Shown: piece after piece, positions 1-7,525 of the stretch
How positions within the stretch are numbered: position 1 is the first letter of the stretch
How the letters are laid out: each line of letters opens with the position of its first letter
From: Desulfobacteraceae bacterium
GTDB lineage: Bacteria > Desulfobacterota > Desulfobacteria > Desulfobacterales > UBA11574
Direction of reading: 5' to 3'
NCBI GenBank assembly: GCA_030671225.1
Contig: DAOVAE010000024.1
Location: 1 to 10,015, forward strand
DNA length: 10,015 bases
Position numbers and translations under genes: made by a program
The notes under the pieces: generated by a model
Databases searched by the model: none
What the model was told of the DNA's origin: nothing
What the model saw: the letters and a program-made list of their open reading frames with translations, nothing else

Positions 1-1
1 C

Positions 2-1552
2 GGCTCAAAAACCGGTGTTGTAATGGTAGAAGGCGGTGGCAATATTGTCAGTGAATCTGATATGCTTGAAGCAATCTTTTTCGGCCATAAGGCCATGCAG
101 CCGCTTCTAGATATGCAAGTGAAACTAAAAGAAATCAACGGGGTGCCAAAACGGCCCTACACACCGCCCGAAAGGGATTATGAGCTGGTCGAAAAAGTTG
201 AACCCCAGGCATCCCCACGGATATATGAAGCTCTGATGATACCTGAAAAAATTAAACGCGGCGCAGCACTTGGGGCAATAAAATAAGATATCTTTGAACA
301 ACTCGGAGAAGACTATGTCGATCGCAGAGGCGAAGTAAATAATATATTTAATGACATACTCAAAAAAATCAGCAGGGACATTGTCCTCAAAGAACGAAGT
401 CGAATTGATAAGAGAAAATTTGATGAAATAAGGCCCATTACTTGTGAGGTCGGCATATTGCCCAGACCCCACGGCAGTGCTCTTTTTACACGTGGAGAAA
501 CCCAGGTTATAGGTGTACTGACCCTCGGGTCGGGTCGGGATGAGCAGCGTGTGGAAACGCTACTCGGAGAAGAACAAAGGCCCTTTATGCTTCATTACAA
601 TTTTCCACCTTATTCGGTGGGAGAAGTAAGACGCATCGGTGGACCGAGCCGTAGGGATATCGGTCACGGCGGGCTGTCGAGCAGAGCCTTAGAAAAAACT
701 CTGCCGTCCAAGGAAGAATTTGACTATACCATCCGCCTTGTTTCAGAGGTCTTGGAGTCCAACGGATCTTCATCCATGGGGACCGTATGTTCGGGTACAT
801 TGGCGCTAATGGACGGTGGCGTTCCAGTCAAAGCTCCGGTTTCCGGTATTGCCATGGGACTTGTCAAGGAAGGAGATGATGTAGTTATCCTGTCGGATAT
901 TCTTGGGGATGAAGACCACACCGGTGATATGGATTTTAAGGTTGCCGGCACAAAAGAAGGCATAACCGCACTCCAGATGGATATAAAAATTCATGAACTT
1001 TCCAGGGATATTATGGGAAAAGCCCTTGAACAGGCACGTGTGGGTCGGCTTCATATACTTGACAGAATGTTAGAAGCTCTTAAGGAGCCTCGCGACCAAA
1101 TCTCTCCTTATGCACCTATAATAATTACTATGAATATTAACCCCGACAAGATCCGTGAAATCATCGGACCCGGCGGAAAAACCATCAGAGCAATTCAAAC
1201 TGAAACCGATACTAAACTTGAAGTAGATGATCAAGGCGTGGTAAAAATTGCCGCTTTTTCCAAGGAAGAAGCGGACGCCGCCGTAAAGATGATCGATGAA
1301 ATTGTAATGGAACCCGAGGTGGGAGAAATTTATGAAGGGACTGTTGTTAAGATCATGGATTTTGGTGCTTTTGTCCAGCTAATGCCCGGGACAGACGGTC
1401 TCGTGCACATTTCACAACTCGCCAATCACCGTGTAAACAAAGTTTCTGATATTGTAAAGGAAGGGGATCGTATCAAAGTCAAGGTTCTTGAAATAAACAG
1501 AGACGGAAAAATTCGTCTGAGCCACAAAGCTGTCCTGGAAGAAGAGAAATAG
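2..1552 (+). pseudogene. pnp: polynucleotide phosphorylase, 5'-partial and interrupted by an in-frame TAA
   Basis: PNPase is a phosphorolytic 3'-5' exoribonuclease of mRNA decay. About 515 codons are visible, so roughly the first 185 of about 700 lie outside the window. Bases 2-283 encode the end of the first RNase PH core (GSKTGVVMVEGG, then SESDMLEAIFFGH) and the start of the helical linker. TAA at 284-286 interrupts the linker. The same frame then continues ([17 protein letters not shown]) into the second RNase PH core, with FTRGETQ, the GNGSSSMG-like stretch ESNGSSSMG, and the active-site segment [15 protein letters not shown] with both Asp and Lys. A KH domain ([11 protein letters not shown]) and a C-terminal S1 domain ([18 protein letters not shown]) follow; the true stop is TAG at 1550-1552. 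No ATG or GTG occurs in frame soon after the TAA: the first in-frame TTG is 458 and the first ATG is 588, both inside the core. The gene is therefore either recently inactivated, read through, or carries a sequence error. Identity is certain; its functional state is not. Confidence 0.93.
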
Positions 1553-1561
1553 GCAAGAAAA

Positions 1562-2827
1562 ATGGATCACGCCGAAAATAAAACCATCCTCAATAACGGC
1601 ATCAGGATTATAACTAAAAAGATGCTTCACGTTCATTCCGTATCAATGGGTGTATGGGTAAATGTTGGCGGTCGGGATGAATCACCAGCTGAAAACGGCC
1701 TTTCCCATTTTATTGAGCACATGATTTTTAAGGGAACTAAGAAACGGACCGCTTTTCAAATTGCCAAGGAATTTGATGCCATCGGGGGGCAGACAAACGC
1801 CTTCACAAGTGCTGAGAATACTTGTTACCACGCAAAGGTCATGGGCACCCACCTTGAGACCATGGTCGATATTCTTTCCGATATATTTCTAAACTCTGTG
1901 TTTAATGAAAAAGAGATTGAAAATGAACGGGCGGTTATTCTTCAGGAAATCGGCATGGTGGAAGACAATCCGGATGAATACGTTCACGTCCTCGCAGGAA
2001 GAAATTTCTGGGGTAAAAATTCTCTGGGGCAATTAGTCCTCGGCACTCGTGAAAACGTTGCAGGTTTTAATGTCCATACCATTAAAGGATTTTTCCACAA
2101 TCTTTATCAGCCCGAGCGTATTGTCATTTCGGTTGCAGGCAACCTGGAGCACAACCGCTTGGTCGATCTTATCGGGCCGGTCTTTGAATCTATTCGTCCG
2201 GGCAACAGCTTCCCCGAACGCGTTACACCCCAAGGTCGCAGTAGGGTTAACCTGCACCAGAGAAAGTTGGAACAGGTACATATCTGTCTGGGGACAAAAG
2301 GTATATCAATAACCGACTCGCGACGGTATGCGTATTCACTGATGAACACTATCCTCGGAGGTAACATGAGTTCAAGGCTGTTTCAGGAAATACGCGAAAA
2401 AAGGGGGCTTGCTTACTCTGTCTATTCATTTATAACATCTTATATAGATACAGGCATGTTTGGGGCCTACGCAGGCGTCGATCCTAAAAATGCCTATGAA
2501 TCCATAGTGCTGATTCTAAAGGAGATCTCCGAGCTTAAAGAAATGCGGGTTGATCCAAACGAACTACGTAATGCCAAAGAGTTCACAAAAGGGAGCCTCA
2601 TGCTTGCATCAGAAAGTAACGACAACCAAATGGTGCGGCTGGCACAGACTGAAACTCATTTTGGCCGTTATATTCCTTTGGAAGAAATTGTGAATAGTAT
2701 CGAATCTGTTACCGAAGACCAAATCATCGAACTGGCCCAAAGCCTTTTTCAAAAAAGCCGATTTGCACTGACCATGCTCGGACCGATTCCCGACGGAAAA
2801 GCCTTCGATGAAATATTAACCATTTGA
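1562..2827 (+). CDS. M16 family zinc peptidase (processing-peptidase type, YmxG/PqqL-like)
   Basis: A 421-residue single-chain M16 metalloprotease, probably cytoplasmic because no signal peptide or membrane segment is visible. The inverted zinc motif HxxEH is present as HFIEH (H49, E52, H53), and the third ligand is E129 in [17 protein letters not shown], 76 residues after H53, the spacing expected for the family. The C-terminal half carries the second M16 domain, including [12 protein letters not shown] (R291, Y295), the Arg/Tyr pair that contacts substrate in this family. The length matches bacterial YmxG-type proteins. It starts with ATG 9 bp after pnp; the nearest purine-rich stretch is GGAAGAAGAG at the end of pnp, rather far upstream, so translation is probably coupled. 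Family members degrade or process peptides; the physiological substrate cannot be told from sequence. The pnp-M16-dut order recurs in several bacterial phyla and supports the call. Confidence 0.93.
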   Translation: MDHAENKTILNNGIRIITKKMLHVHSVSMGVWVNVGGRDESPAENGLSHFIEHMIFKGTKKRTAFQIAKEFDAIGGQTNAFTSAENTCYHAKVMGTHLETMVDILSDIFLNSVFNEKEIENERAVILQEIGMVEDNPDEYVHVLAGRNFWGKNSLGQLVLGTRENVAGFNVHTIKGFFHNLYQPERIVISVAGNLEHNRLVDLIGPVFESIRPGNSFPERVTPQGRSRVNLHQRKLEQVHICLGTKGISITDSRRYAYSLMNTILGGNMSSRLFQEIREKRGLAYSVYSFITSYIDTGMFGAYAGVDPKNAYESIVLILKEISELKEMRVDPNELRNAKEFTKGSLMLASESNDNQMVRLAQTETHFGRYIPLEEIVNSIESVTEDQIIELAQSLFQKSRFALTMLGPIPDGKAFDEILTI

Positions 2828-2831
2828 TATC

Positions 2832-3287
2832 ATGGATCAACCCCCTACAATCAAATTTCTTCGCTTAAGGCCGGAATTGGATGCAGACATCTCCTTGCCC
2901 CGTTACATGACGCCCTATGCCGCCGGAATGGACATATGCGCTGCAATAGAAACAGATCTTGTACTGAAAAAAGGCGCAATTGCGTTGATACCCACAGGAT
3001 TTGCCATCGCCCTTCCCCAAGGATTTGAATCCCAGATCCGCCCCAGGAGCGGATTGGCCGTAAAACACGGCATTGGAATTATTAATTCACCCGGAACAAT
3101 AGACGCCGATTATCGCGGAGAGATAAAGATTGCGCTCATAAACCTTGGGGAAAAGGATTATACGATTCGCAGGGGCGACAGGATTGCCCAGATGGTGGTT
3201 AAAAAAGTTCATCAGGCCAGATTAGAGATGGTGGAGCAGCTAGAAGAAACCGACCGGAACACCGGTGGATTCGGGCATACAGGGTGA
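2832..3287 (+). CDS. dut: deoxyuridine 5'-triphosphate nucleotidohydrolase (dUTPase)
   Basis: Hydrolyses dUTP to dUMP and pyrophosphate, keeping uracil out of DNA and supplying dUMP for thymidylate synthesis. At 151 residues it is the usual size of a homotrimeric dUTPase, and all five family motifs are present in order: AGMDICAA (31-38), PRSGLAVK (71-78), [10 protein letters not shown] (88-97) with the water-activating D91, RGDRIAQMV (114-122), and the C-terminal Gly-rich flap [10 protein letters not shown] (142-151) that closes over the nucleotide. It starts 4 bp after the M16 stop without a clear Shine-Dalgarno, which suggests translational coupling. Its TGA stop overlaps the start of the next gene. 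Nothing is missing or unusual. Confidence 0.97.
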   Translation: MDQPPTIKFLRLRPELDADISLPRYMTPYAAGMDICAAIETDLVLKKGAIALIPTGFAIALPQGFESQIRPRSGLAVKHGIGIINSPGTIDADYRGEIKIALINLGEKDYTIRRGDRIAQMVVKKVHQARLEMVEQLEETDRNTGGFGHTG

Positions 3288-4111
3288 TGATGACCGGTAA
3301 GATCCTTCATACGGATACAACTAAAGAGGATGCTAACTATAACCTTTCAGTATGTATATTGGCAAGCGGAAGCAGGGGTAATGCCGTTTACATTTCCGGC
3401 GGTTCTGCCTCAATACTTATAGATGCAGGCCTTTCAGGAGTCGAAATTGAACGCCGCCTTAGATCAAAAGGACTTTATCCTGAAGATCTTGACGCCATCC
3501 TTGTATCCCATGAGCATACAGACCATATTCAGGGTGTTGGTGTTCTTTCGCGCCGTTTTAACCTGCCGATTTATATTAATTCTAAAACAGAAAACGCAGC
3601 CTTTTCTCGGCTTGGAAATGTCCATATTATCAAGAATTTTGAGTGTGGCTCAACATTTACGATAAAAGACCTGGCCATACATCCTTTTTCCATATCACAT
3701 GATGCAGAAGATCCAGCCGGCTTTACAGTAAATCAGAACGGAATAAAAATCGGGATTGCAACCGATCTCGGTATTGCAACCTCAATGGTTAAAGATCATC
3801 TTAAAGGGTGCTCTTTATTGATACTTGAAGCCAATCATGATGTTGACATGCTTATAAACGGTCCCTACCCATGGCCTATAAAACAGCGAATCAAGAGCAG
3901 AACCGGGCATCTGTCCAACGAGGAATCGAAAAACCTTTTAAAGGAAGTGCAACATGAGCTATTAAAACATGTAATACTGGCCCACATGAGCGAAATAAAC
4001 AATACACCTCAAAAAGCCTTAAGCGAAGTCGGTCAAGCCCTTTCCTGCAGCAAGGCACAACTTGATGTTGCAGCCCAAGATGAATGCGGGGCTCTGTTAC
4101 ATCTCAAATAA
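3287..4111 (+). CDS. metallo-beta-lactamase-fold hydrolase, YycJ/WalJ (VicX) type
   Basis: About 274 residues of metallo-beta-lactamase fold. Numbering from the GTG at 3284, the N-terminal strand VCILASGSRGNAVYI and ILIDAGLSGVEIERRL match the YycJ/VicX branch. The metal motif HxHxDH is HEHTDH (76-81). Further likely ligands are H139 (SISHD), D161 (ATDLG) and H234 (LAHMSE). Bacillus and Streptococcus relatives are linked to cell-wall regulation or treated as putative nucleases; the substrate here is unknown. The start is ambiguous: GTG 3284, ATG 3287 and ATG 3290 are consecutive codons. I prefer ATG 3287, whose first base is the last base of the dut TGA, typical of coupled translation; AGGG at 3281-3284 may serve as ribosome binding site for either ATG. 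It is the last gene of the pnp run. Confidence 0.88.
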   Translation: MMTGKILHTDTTKEDANYNLSVCILASGSRGNAVYISGGSASILIDAGLSGVEIERRLRSKGLYPEDLDAILVSHEHTDHIQGVGVLSRRFNLPIYINSKTENAAFSRLGNVHIIKNFECGSTFTIKDLAIHPFSISHDAEDPAGFTVNQNGIKIGIATDLGIATSMVKDHLKGCSLLILEANHDVDMLINGPYPWPIKQRIKSRTGHLSNEESKNLLKEVQHELLKHVILAHMSEINNTPQKALSEVGQALSCSKAQLDVAAQDECGALLHLK

Positions 4112-4371
4112 TATCCCCTGAATTTTTTTAAACAATCGATAACGCGGTAGATCCGGTCGAGATGAGGCTCCCGAAGGGTTAACTTTTTTCGAAATCTAAT
4201 CCGGATTTCATCCTTTTATTTCGCCTATTATCAGTGTGCGTATATTGATAAAAATGTCTCAATACAGCATAGTAATTATTGCATATTTATTTCTTTCGAA
4301 AAAAGTTAATTCAGATTTTAGGTTATACCTAAAGCGATAATACTGTTAAAAAGCTAAAGTGTTGTAATTAT
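4112..4371. other. AT-rich spacer between convergent genes
   Basis: 260 bp between the MBL-fold gene (+) and the amidohydrolase (-). I find no credible gene. It holds the 16-bp inverted repeat listed separately and a 10-bp palindrome AATCCGGATT (4198-4207). A three-base-pair mini-hairpin CCCGAAGGG (4170-4178) lies just before TTAACTTTTTT; with the T-run it could be a weak + strand terminator, but the stem is too short to be convincing. Both flanking genes end here, so transcription probably terminates somewhere in this stretch. Confidence 0.6.
4179..4309. repeat. perfect 16-bp inverted repeat flanking 99 bp
   Basis: The left arm TTAACTTTTTTCGAAA (4179-4194) and the right arm TTTCGAAAAAAGTTAA (4294-4309) are exact reverse complements; pairing stops at both ends. 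Each arm ends outwardly in TTAA and inwardly in the palindrome TTTCGAAA. The intervening 99 bp are AT-rich and non-coding. It could be a bidirectional terminator (each arm gives a T6 run on one strand) or a decayed short mobile element. No convincing target duplication outside the arms was seen, apart from the TTAA that is itself part of the arms. Confidence 0.6.
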
Positions 4372-5211
4372 TTATAGTTTAAGCAACCTTGCAGCGTTTC
4401 GACCGCAAATAGATTCAATCTGATCTTTTGACAGTCCGGTTTTTTCAAGCTCCTTGAAATATCTTGCAGGTTTTAAAAGCGGAAAGTCACTGCCAAAAAG
4501 AATCTTGTCTAAGCCGGCAATTTCCTTTGCATATCTGTATATCTGCGGATCATAAAGAAAAGGAGATGCAGCGGTATCAAAATATACATTTTTCAGGCTT
4601 TCTTTCACATCCTTTTTTAAAAGATTAAAAAAGAATATCCCGCCGCCCCAGTGAGCCAGAACGATTTTATTTTCCGAAAATCTATTGACCAGGTTATAAA
4701 TCTGTTTCAGGGTATTCGGGGTTTTACCCGGATAGATATGCCCAACCGGTTCATTGGTGTGGATCAAAAAGGGTAAATCCCTGTCATGGCAGATTTCCAT
4801 CAAAGGAGTCATCTTGTCCAGGGCGGCATTATCAATACCGGATTGATAAAAAGCGATTTCACCAATACCTGCGAGCCCTCCCTCCAGACACCGGACCGCT
4901 TCAGTAACAGCCTCTTTATTCAACGGATCAAAACAGCATAATCCGATCAGGCGCTCAGGATATCTTTCCACCGCTTCCATGATATAATCATTATGGAATT
5001 GAAATATTTCCTTACTTTTCCAGGGAAAACCAAAAATAACAGACGTGTCAACACCTTGCTCATCCATGGAATTGACGATTTCTTTCGCGCCTACAAGTTT
5101 TGATTGGGGTGAACTGTATAATAGCTTGAAAGCCGGTTCGGATGGAAAATACGTTTCCCTATTTTCACGTATCGCTTTGGGGAAAATATGTGTATGAAAA
5201 TCTATGATCAT
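4372..5211 (-). CDS. amidohydrolase 2 family metal-dependent hydrolase (TIM barrel)
   Basis: A 279-residue protein of the amidohydrolase superfamily, PF04909-like (ACMSD/decarboxylase and lactonase relatives). Likely metal ligands are in order: HxH in the first strand (MIIDFHTHIF, H6 and H8), H151 in LPFLIHTNEP, H187 in IVLAHWGGG, and D242 in ILFGSDFPLLKP, the last being the superfamily's invariant C-terminal Asp. There is no signal peptide, so a cytoplasmic location is expected. Members hydrolyse or decarboxylate diverse small molecules, and I cannot assign a substrate. ATG at 5211 is preceded at 9 nt by AGAGG (complement of 5221-5225), a reasonable ribosome binding site. It stands alone on this strand, convergent to the MBL-fold gene and divergent from mltG, so it is probably a single-gene unit. 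Confidence 0.88.
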   Translation of the reverse strand: MIIDFHTHIFPKAIRENRETYFPSEPAFKLLYSSPQSKLVGAKEIVNSMDEQGVDTSVIFGFPWKSKEIFQFHNDYIMEAVERYPERLIGLCCFDPLNKEAVTEAVRCLEGGLAGIGEIAFYQSGIDNAALDKMTPLMEICHDRDLPFLIHTNEPVGHIYPGKTPNTLKQIYNLVNRFSENKIVLAHWGGGIFFFNLLKKDVKESLKNVYFDTAASPFLYDPQIYRYAKEIAGLDKILFGSDFPLLKPARYFKELEKTGLSKDQIESICGRNAARLLKL

Positions 5212-5251
5212 CCTTGCTTACCTCTGTTTACCCGATGGTTTTGTAATGATA

Positions 5252-5281
5252 ATTGTATCCGTTCACGGGTTCAGGGTTCAA
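5252..5281 (-). promoter_or_regulatory. candidate sigma70-type promoter for the amidohydrolase
   Basis: Read on the minus strand, TTGAAC (complement of 5276-5281) is followed after 18 nt by TACAAT (complement of 5252-5257), a 5/6 match to the -10 consensus. This would start transcription about 30-35 nt before the amidohydrolase ATG. The -35 box is one of the repeat-arm units. Found by consensus only; such matches occur by chance in AT-rich DNA. Confidence 0.35.
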
Positions 5282-5486
5282 CGTTCAGGGTTAAGGACAA
5301 AGAAGGCGTTGAAGATCCGAAGTTCTCGTTACAAATATTCATTTTCCCAAGTAATTGGTAATTTGGCTTCAAATTTTGGATTAGGCCTGACGAAACTGAC
5401 GCTTTTCTCGTAAATATACATCCCAAATGAAGTTCGGGGACGAGAATGGAACCTTGAACCACTGAACCTTTGAACCGTGAACGGTT
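5259..5486. repeat. fold-back array of GTTCA / TGAAC units
   Basis: The left arm has GTTCA beginning at 5261, 5269, 5276 and 5283 (spacings 8, 7, 7). The right arm has TGAAC beginning at 5455, 5463, 5471 and 5478 (spacings 8, 8, 7). The outer ends pair almost perfectly: CCGTTCACGGGTTCA on the left against TGAACCGTGAACGG on the right, differing by one extra G. The whole 228-bp unit could fold back on itself, as dispersed intergenic palindromes or decayed MITE-type elements do. I saw no clear target duplication. Function is unknown. Confidence 0.65.
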
Positions 5487-5498
5487 ACAAATTATTAT
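5470..5498 (+). promoter_or_regulatory. candidate sigma70-type promoter for mltG
   Basis: TTGAAC (5470-5475) is followed after exactly 17 nt by TATTAT (5493-5498), a 5/6 match to the -10 consensus. It lies just upstream of the mltG ribosome binding site AAAGGAG (5508-5514), implying a short leader. The -35 box is a unit of the right repeat arm, mirroring the candidate on the other strand. Consensus match only. Confidence 0.4.
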
Positions 5499-5525
5499 AC
5501 CTTCATAAAAGGAGCAGGTTCAAGC

Positions 5526-6530
5526 TTGAAGAAACCAGGCATAATCATTACGATAATACTCTTTCTATCGATCTTCATTGCCGTCTGCACACTGCTGAAC
5601 ATCTTTATCTATGCCGGCAAACCCGCAGGCGTCGAATCTTCGAATCAGGCTGTAATTGTTAAACCCGGCCAGGGATTTCAGGCTTTTTCCGAAATGCTGT
5701 ATAAAAAGGATATTATCAATCATCCTGTTAAATTCAGGTTGTTCGGCCGCATCAAAGGCTATGATAAAAGCATAAAAGCCGGTGAGTATATCCTCTCTTC
5801 GGCCATGACACCGAAAAGAATACTTGAAATAGTTGTCCTCGGAAAAGTCCACCTCCACAGGCTCACAATACCTGAAGGTTATAACCTGCGTCAGGTTGCT
5901 CGGGTTGTTGCCGGGGCAGAGTTCGGAGCTGCGGCGAATTTTTTAAAGACCGCAACAGACGCGGATCTGGTTCATGCCAAAGGAATTGATGCTCCAACAT
6001 TTGAAGGGTATCTATTCCCGGACACCTATTACTTTCCCAAAGACACCACATCTGAAAAAATCATATCCACAATGGTTAAACGATTTTGGTCCGTGTTTAA
6101 GCCTGAATGGCAAAATCGAGTCAAAACCCTTGGATTTACAATCCACCAGGTTGTGACACTTGCATCGATTATTGAAAAGGAGACCGGCGCAGCAGGCGAA
6201 CGACCCATTATCTCCTCTGTTTTTCACAATCGTTTAAAGAAAAGAATGCGTCTTGAAAGTGATCCTACAGTTATCTATGGCATAAAAGACTTTGACGGCA
6301 ACATTACCAGGAAACATCTTACCGAGCTTACACCTTACAACACTTATAGAATGAAAGGGCTTCCTCCCGGGCCGATTGCAAACATTGGAATCAAGGCCAT
6401 AGAAGCCGCCCTTTACCCGGCAGACACCCGGTTCTTATTTTTTGTTTCAAAAAAAGACAACACGCACCAATTTTCAGCAAACATCAAGGACCACAACAAT
6501 GCCGTACGAAAGTATCAACTACGTAAGTAA
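5526..6530 (+). CDS. mltG: endolytic murein transglycosylase MltG (YceG-like)
   Basis: Cuts nascent peptidoglycan glycan strands internally to give 1,6-anhydroMurNAc ends, acting at the outer face of the inner membrane. The 334-residue protein has one N-terminal membrane anchor (about 6-29, IIITIILFLSIFIAVCTLLN), then a LysM-like region (about 41-115, with VKPGQGFQAFSEML and IKAGEYILSS), then the YceG catalytic domain: LTIPEGYNLRQVA, FEGYLFPDTYYFP, and TLASIIEKET (211-220) with the catalytic Glu, probably E217 by analogy with E. coli. RLESDPTVIYGI and LPPGPIANIG are further family blocks. The start is TTG: no in-frame ATG or GTG fits, and AAAGGAG (5508-5514) lies 11 nt upstream, slightly long but the best site present. 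It heads the mltG-methyltransferase-nagZ run. Confidence 0.94.
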   Translation: MKKPGIIITIILFLSIFIAVCTLLNIFIYAGKPAGVESSNQAVIVKPGQGFQAFSEMLYKKDIINHPVKFRLFGRIKGYDKSIKAGEYILSSAMTPKRILEIVVLGKVHLHRLTIPEGYNLRQVARVVAGAEFGAAANFLKTATDADLVHAKGIDAPTFEGYLFPDTYYFPKDTTSEKIISTMVKRFWSVFKPEWQNRVKTLGFTIHQVVTLASIIEKETGAAGERPIISSVFHNRLKKRMRLESDPTVIYGIKDFDGNITRKHLTELTPYNTYRMKGLPPGPIANIGIKAIEAALYPADTRFLFFVSKKDNTHQFSANIKDHNNAVRKYQLRK

Positions 6531-6535
6531 AAAAA

Positions 6536-7384
6536 ATGACGACCGCATCTGAAAAAACCACCGGAAAGGTGCTGATGGATATAAAAGCAATCCGCCAAAA
6601 GGTATTTGAAACAGTCGCTGAATCGAAAACAAGGCTGACCCCTGGTGAACTGGAAAAAGGGCTGTGTCAAAAGTTTGCAGCCGATAAAAGAGTATTAAAA
6701 ACAGCCATAAGGGAGTTGGTGGCGGATGGCGAATTAGCCTACACTTATAATTTCGGCTGTTCGTTTCTGGAAAAATCGTTTAATAAACCGACCCGAATCT
6801 CAAAACGGATTGTTCTCAAATCACCCGGGATGCTTTACAGGCCAGAATCTGATGATATCGTCATTGAGATACAACAGGGTGCGTCGTTCGGCTCAGGCGA
6901 TCATCCCACAACCAGATTGGCGGTCAGGGGAATAGAAAACATATTATCAAGAAAAGAATTTTTCCGAAAAGGAATATATGTCAAGGCTCTGGACATCGGT
7001 ACCGGTTCGGGAATTCTGGCAATCGTTTCCGTATCCTTAGGGGTGCAAACGGCGTTGGGAATCGATATCGATCCCTGTGCCAGAGCAGAAGCCAGAAAAA
7101 ATGTCAAATTGAACAACCTTGAAAATAGAATCGAGATACTTGACCGGAACGTAGAAAAAATCGACAAGAAATTTCTCCTGATCACCGCCAACCTGAGGTA
7201 TCCAACCCTTAAACGATTATGTTCCCGGATATCTGAAATAACGGAAAAAGCAGGCTCGGTTATCGTTTCGGGGATAAAATCGGGTGAAGTCTCGGACCTT
7301 TTACATATTTTCGCTGAAAAACACTTTAGATGTGTCTGGGAAGAATTTGAGAAAGATTGGGCAGGGCTGGTATTTGTTCGTTAG
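6536..7384 (+). CDS. PrmA-like class I SAM-dependent methyltransferase with N-terminal helical (winged-helix-like) domain
   Basis: The C-terminal two thirds (about 90-282) resemble ribosomal protein L11 methyltransferase PrmA: GASFGSGDHPTT (115-126, like the PrmA FGTGxHPTT loop), the SAM-binding motif ALDIGTGSGI (151-160), the acidic strand GIDIDP (175-180), and ITANLRYP (216-223), where PrmA has an ANI-type motif. The first ~80 residues are not the PrmA N-terminal substrate domain; they look helical and winged-helix-like (LTPGELEKGLCQKF, VLKTAIRELVADGEL). The target is therefore uncertain, and L11 should not be assumed. ATG 6536 lies 5 bp after mltG without a clear ribosome binding site; ATG 6575 (Met14) has AAAGG at 6565-6569 at good spacing and may be the real start. 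The TAG stop uses its last base from the inserted element downstream. Confidence 0.85.
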   Translation: MTTASEKTTGKVLMDIKAIRQKVFETVAESKTRLTPGELEKGLCQKFAADKRVLKTAIRELVADGELAYTYNFGCSFLEKSFNKPTRISKRIVLKSPGMLYRPESDDIVIEIQQGASFGSGDHPTTRLAVRGIENILSRKEFFRKGIYVKALDIGTGSGILAIVSVSLGVQTALGIDIDPCARAEARKNVKLNNLENRIEILDRNVEKIDKKFLLITANLRYPTLKRLCSRISEITEKAGSVIVSGIKSGEVSDLLHIFAEKHFRCVWEEFEKDWAGLVFVR

Positions 7385-7525
7385 TGACCGTTCAGAAATG
7401 GCTAATTTTCCCAATTTCTACGTCAGGCTCATAATTTTAATCCTCGAAATACTCCGTGTATTCCTGTGGTTAAAATTATCGCCTTCCTTGAACTTGAAAA
7501 AATTATCTCATTTCTGAATGGTCAC
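7384..7525. mobile_element. MITE-like element, 142 bp, with terminal inverted repeats and 6-bp target duplication
   Basis: The left end GTGACCGTTCAGAAATG (7384-7400) and the right end CATTTCTGAATGGTCAC (7509-7525) are inverted repeats matching at 16 of 17 positions; similarity continues more loosely inward (CTAATTTTC versus the complement of AAAATTATCTC). Directly outside, TCGTTA occurs on both sides (7378-7383 and 7526-7531), a probable 6-bp target-site duplication. The interior encodes no transposase. Removing the element plus one duplication leaves the upstream gene ending at the same codon, CGT-TAA instead of CGT-TAG, so insertion did not alter the protein. Family and source transposase are unknown to me. 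Confidence 0.75.
7431..7479. repeat. central hairpin inside the MITE-like element
   Basis: ATAATTTTAA (7431-7440) is the exact reverse complement of TTAAAATTAT (7470-7479). Inside it a smaller stem pairs AATAC (7448-7452) with GTATT (7458-7462) around the loop TCCGT. Together with the terminal repeats, the element could form one long interrupted hairpin in RNA or single-stranded DNA. It might influence termination or mRNA stability between the methyltransferase and nagZ; no T-run typical of an intrinsic terminator follows. Confidence 0.55.

Larger units (their letters stand above)
5212..5525. other. divergent intergenic region with fold-back repeat, no gene
   Basis: 314 bp between the divergently transcribed amidohydrolase and mltG. 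Short open frames here have no ribosome binding sites and run through repeat sequence, so I call no gene. It contains the inverted GTTCA/TGAAC array and a candidate promoter facing each way, listed separately. A 7-bp perfect stem, TTCTCGT (5405-5411) with ACGAGAA (5440-5446), lies in its middle, and another copy of TTCTCGT is at 5323-5329. Confidence 0.6.

Noticed and set aside
284..286. Reassigned UAA codon or a special amino acid at the pnp stop
   Set aside because: The MBL-fold gene, mltG, nagZ, the amidohydrolase and purM all end in TAA at the expected protein length, so UAA is a normal stop here. Selenocysteine uses UGA and pyrrolysine uses UAG.
458..1552. Separate gene starting at TTG 458
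   Set aside because: The TTG lies inside a conserved strand of the second PNPase core, without a ribosome binding site; the frame is continuous with the upstream part of pnp.
4112..4371. tRNA or structured RNA gene in the convergent spacer
   Set aside because: No cloverleaf or known RNA motif was seen; only short palindromes and the long-range inverted repeat.
5204..5462. Small frames on both strands between the amidohydrolase and mltG
   Set aside because: They run through the repeat arms, lack ribosome binding sites and have no protein-like pattern.
7284..7517. A 77-codon + strand frame across the end of the methyltransferase and the MITE-like element
   Set aside because: It is out of frame with the methyltransferase and its second half is the non-coding inverted-repeat element.
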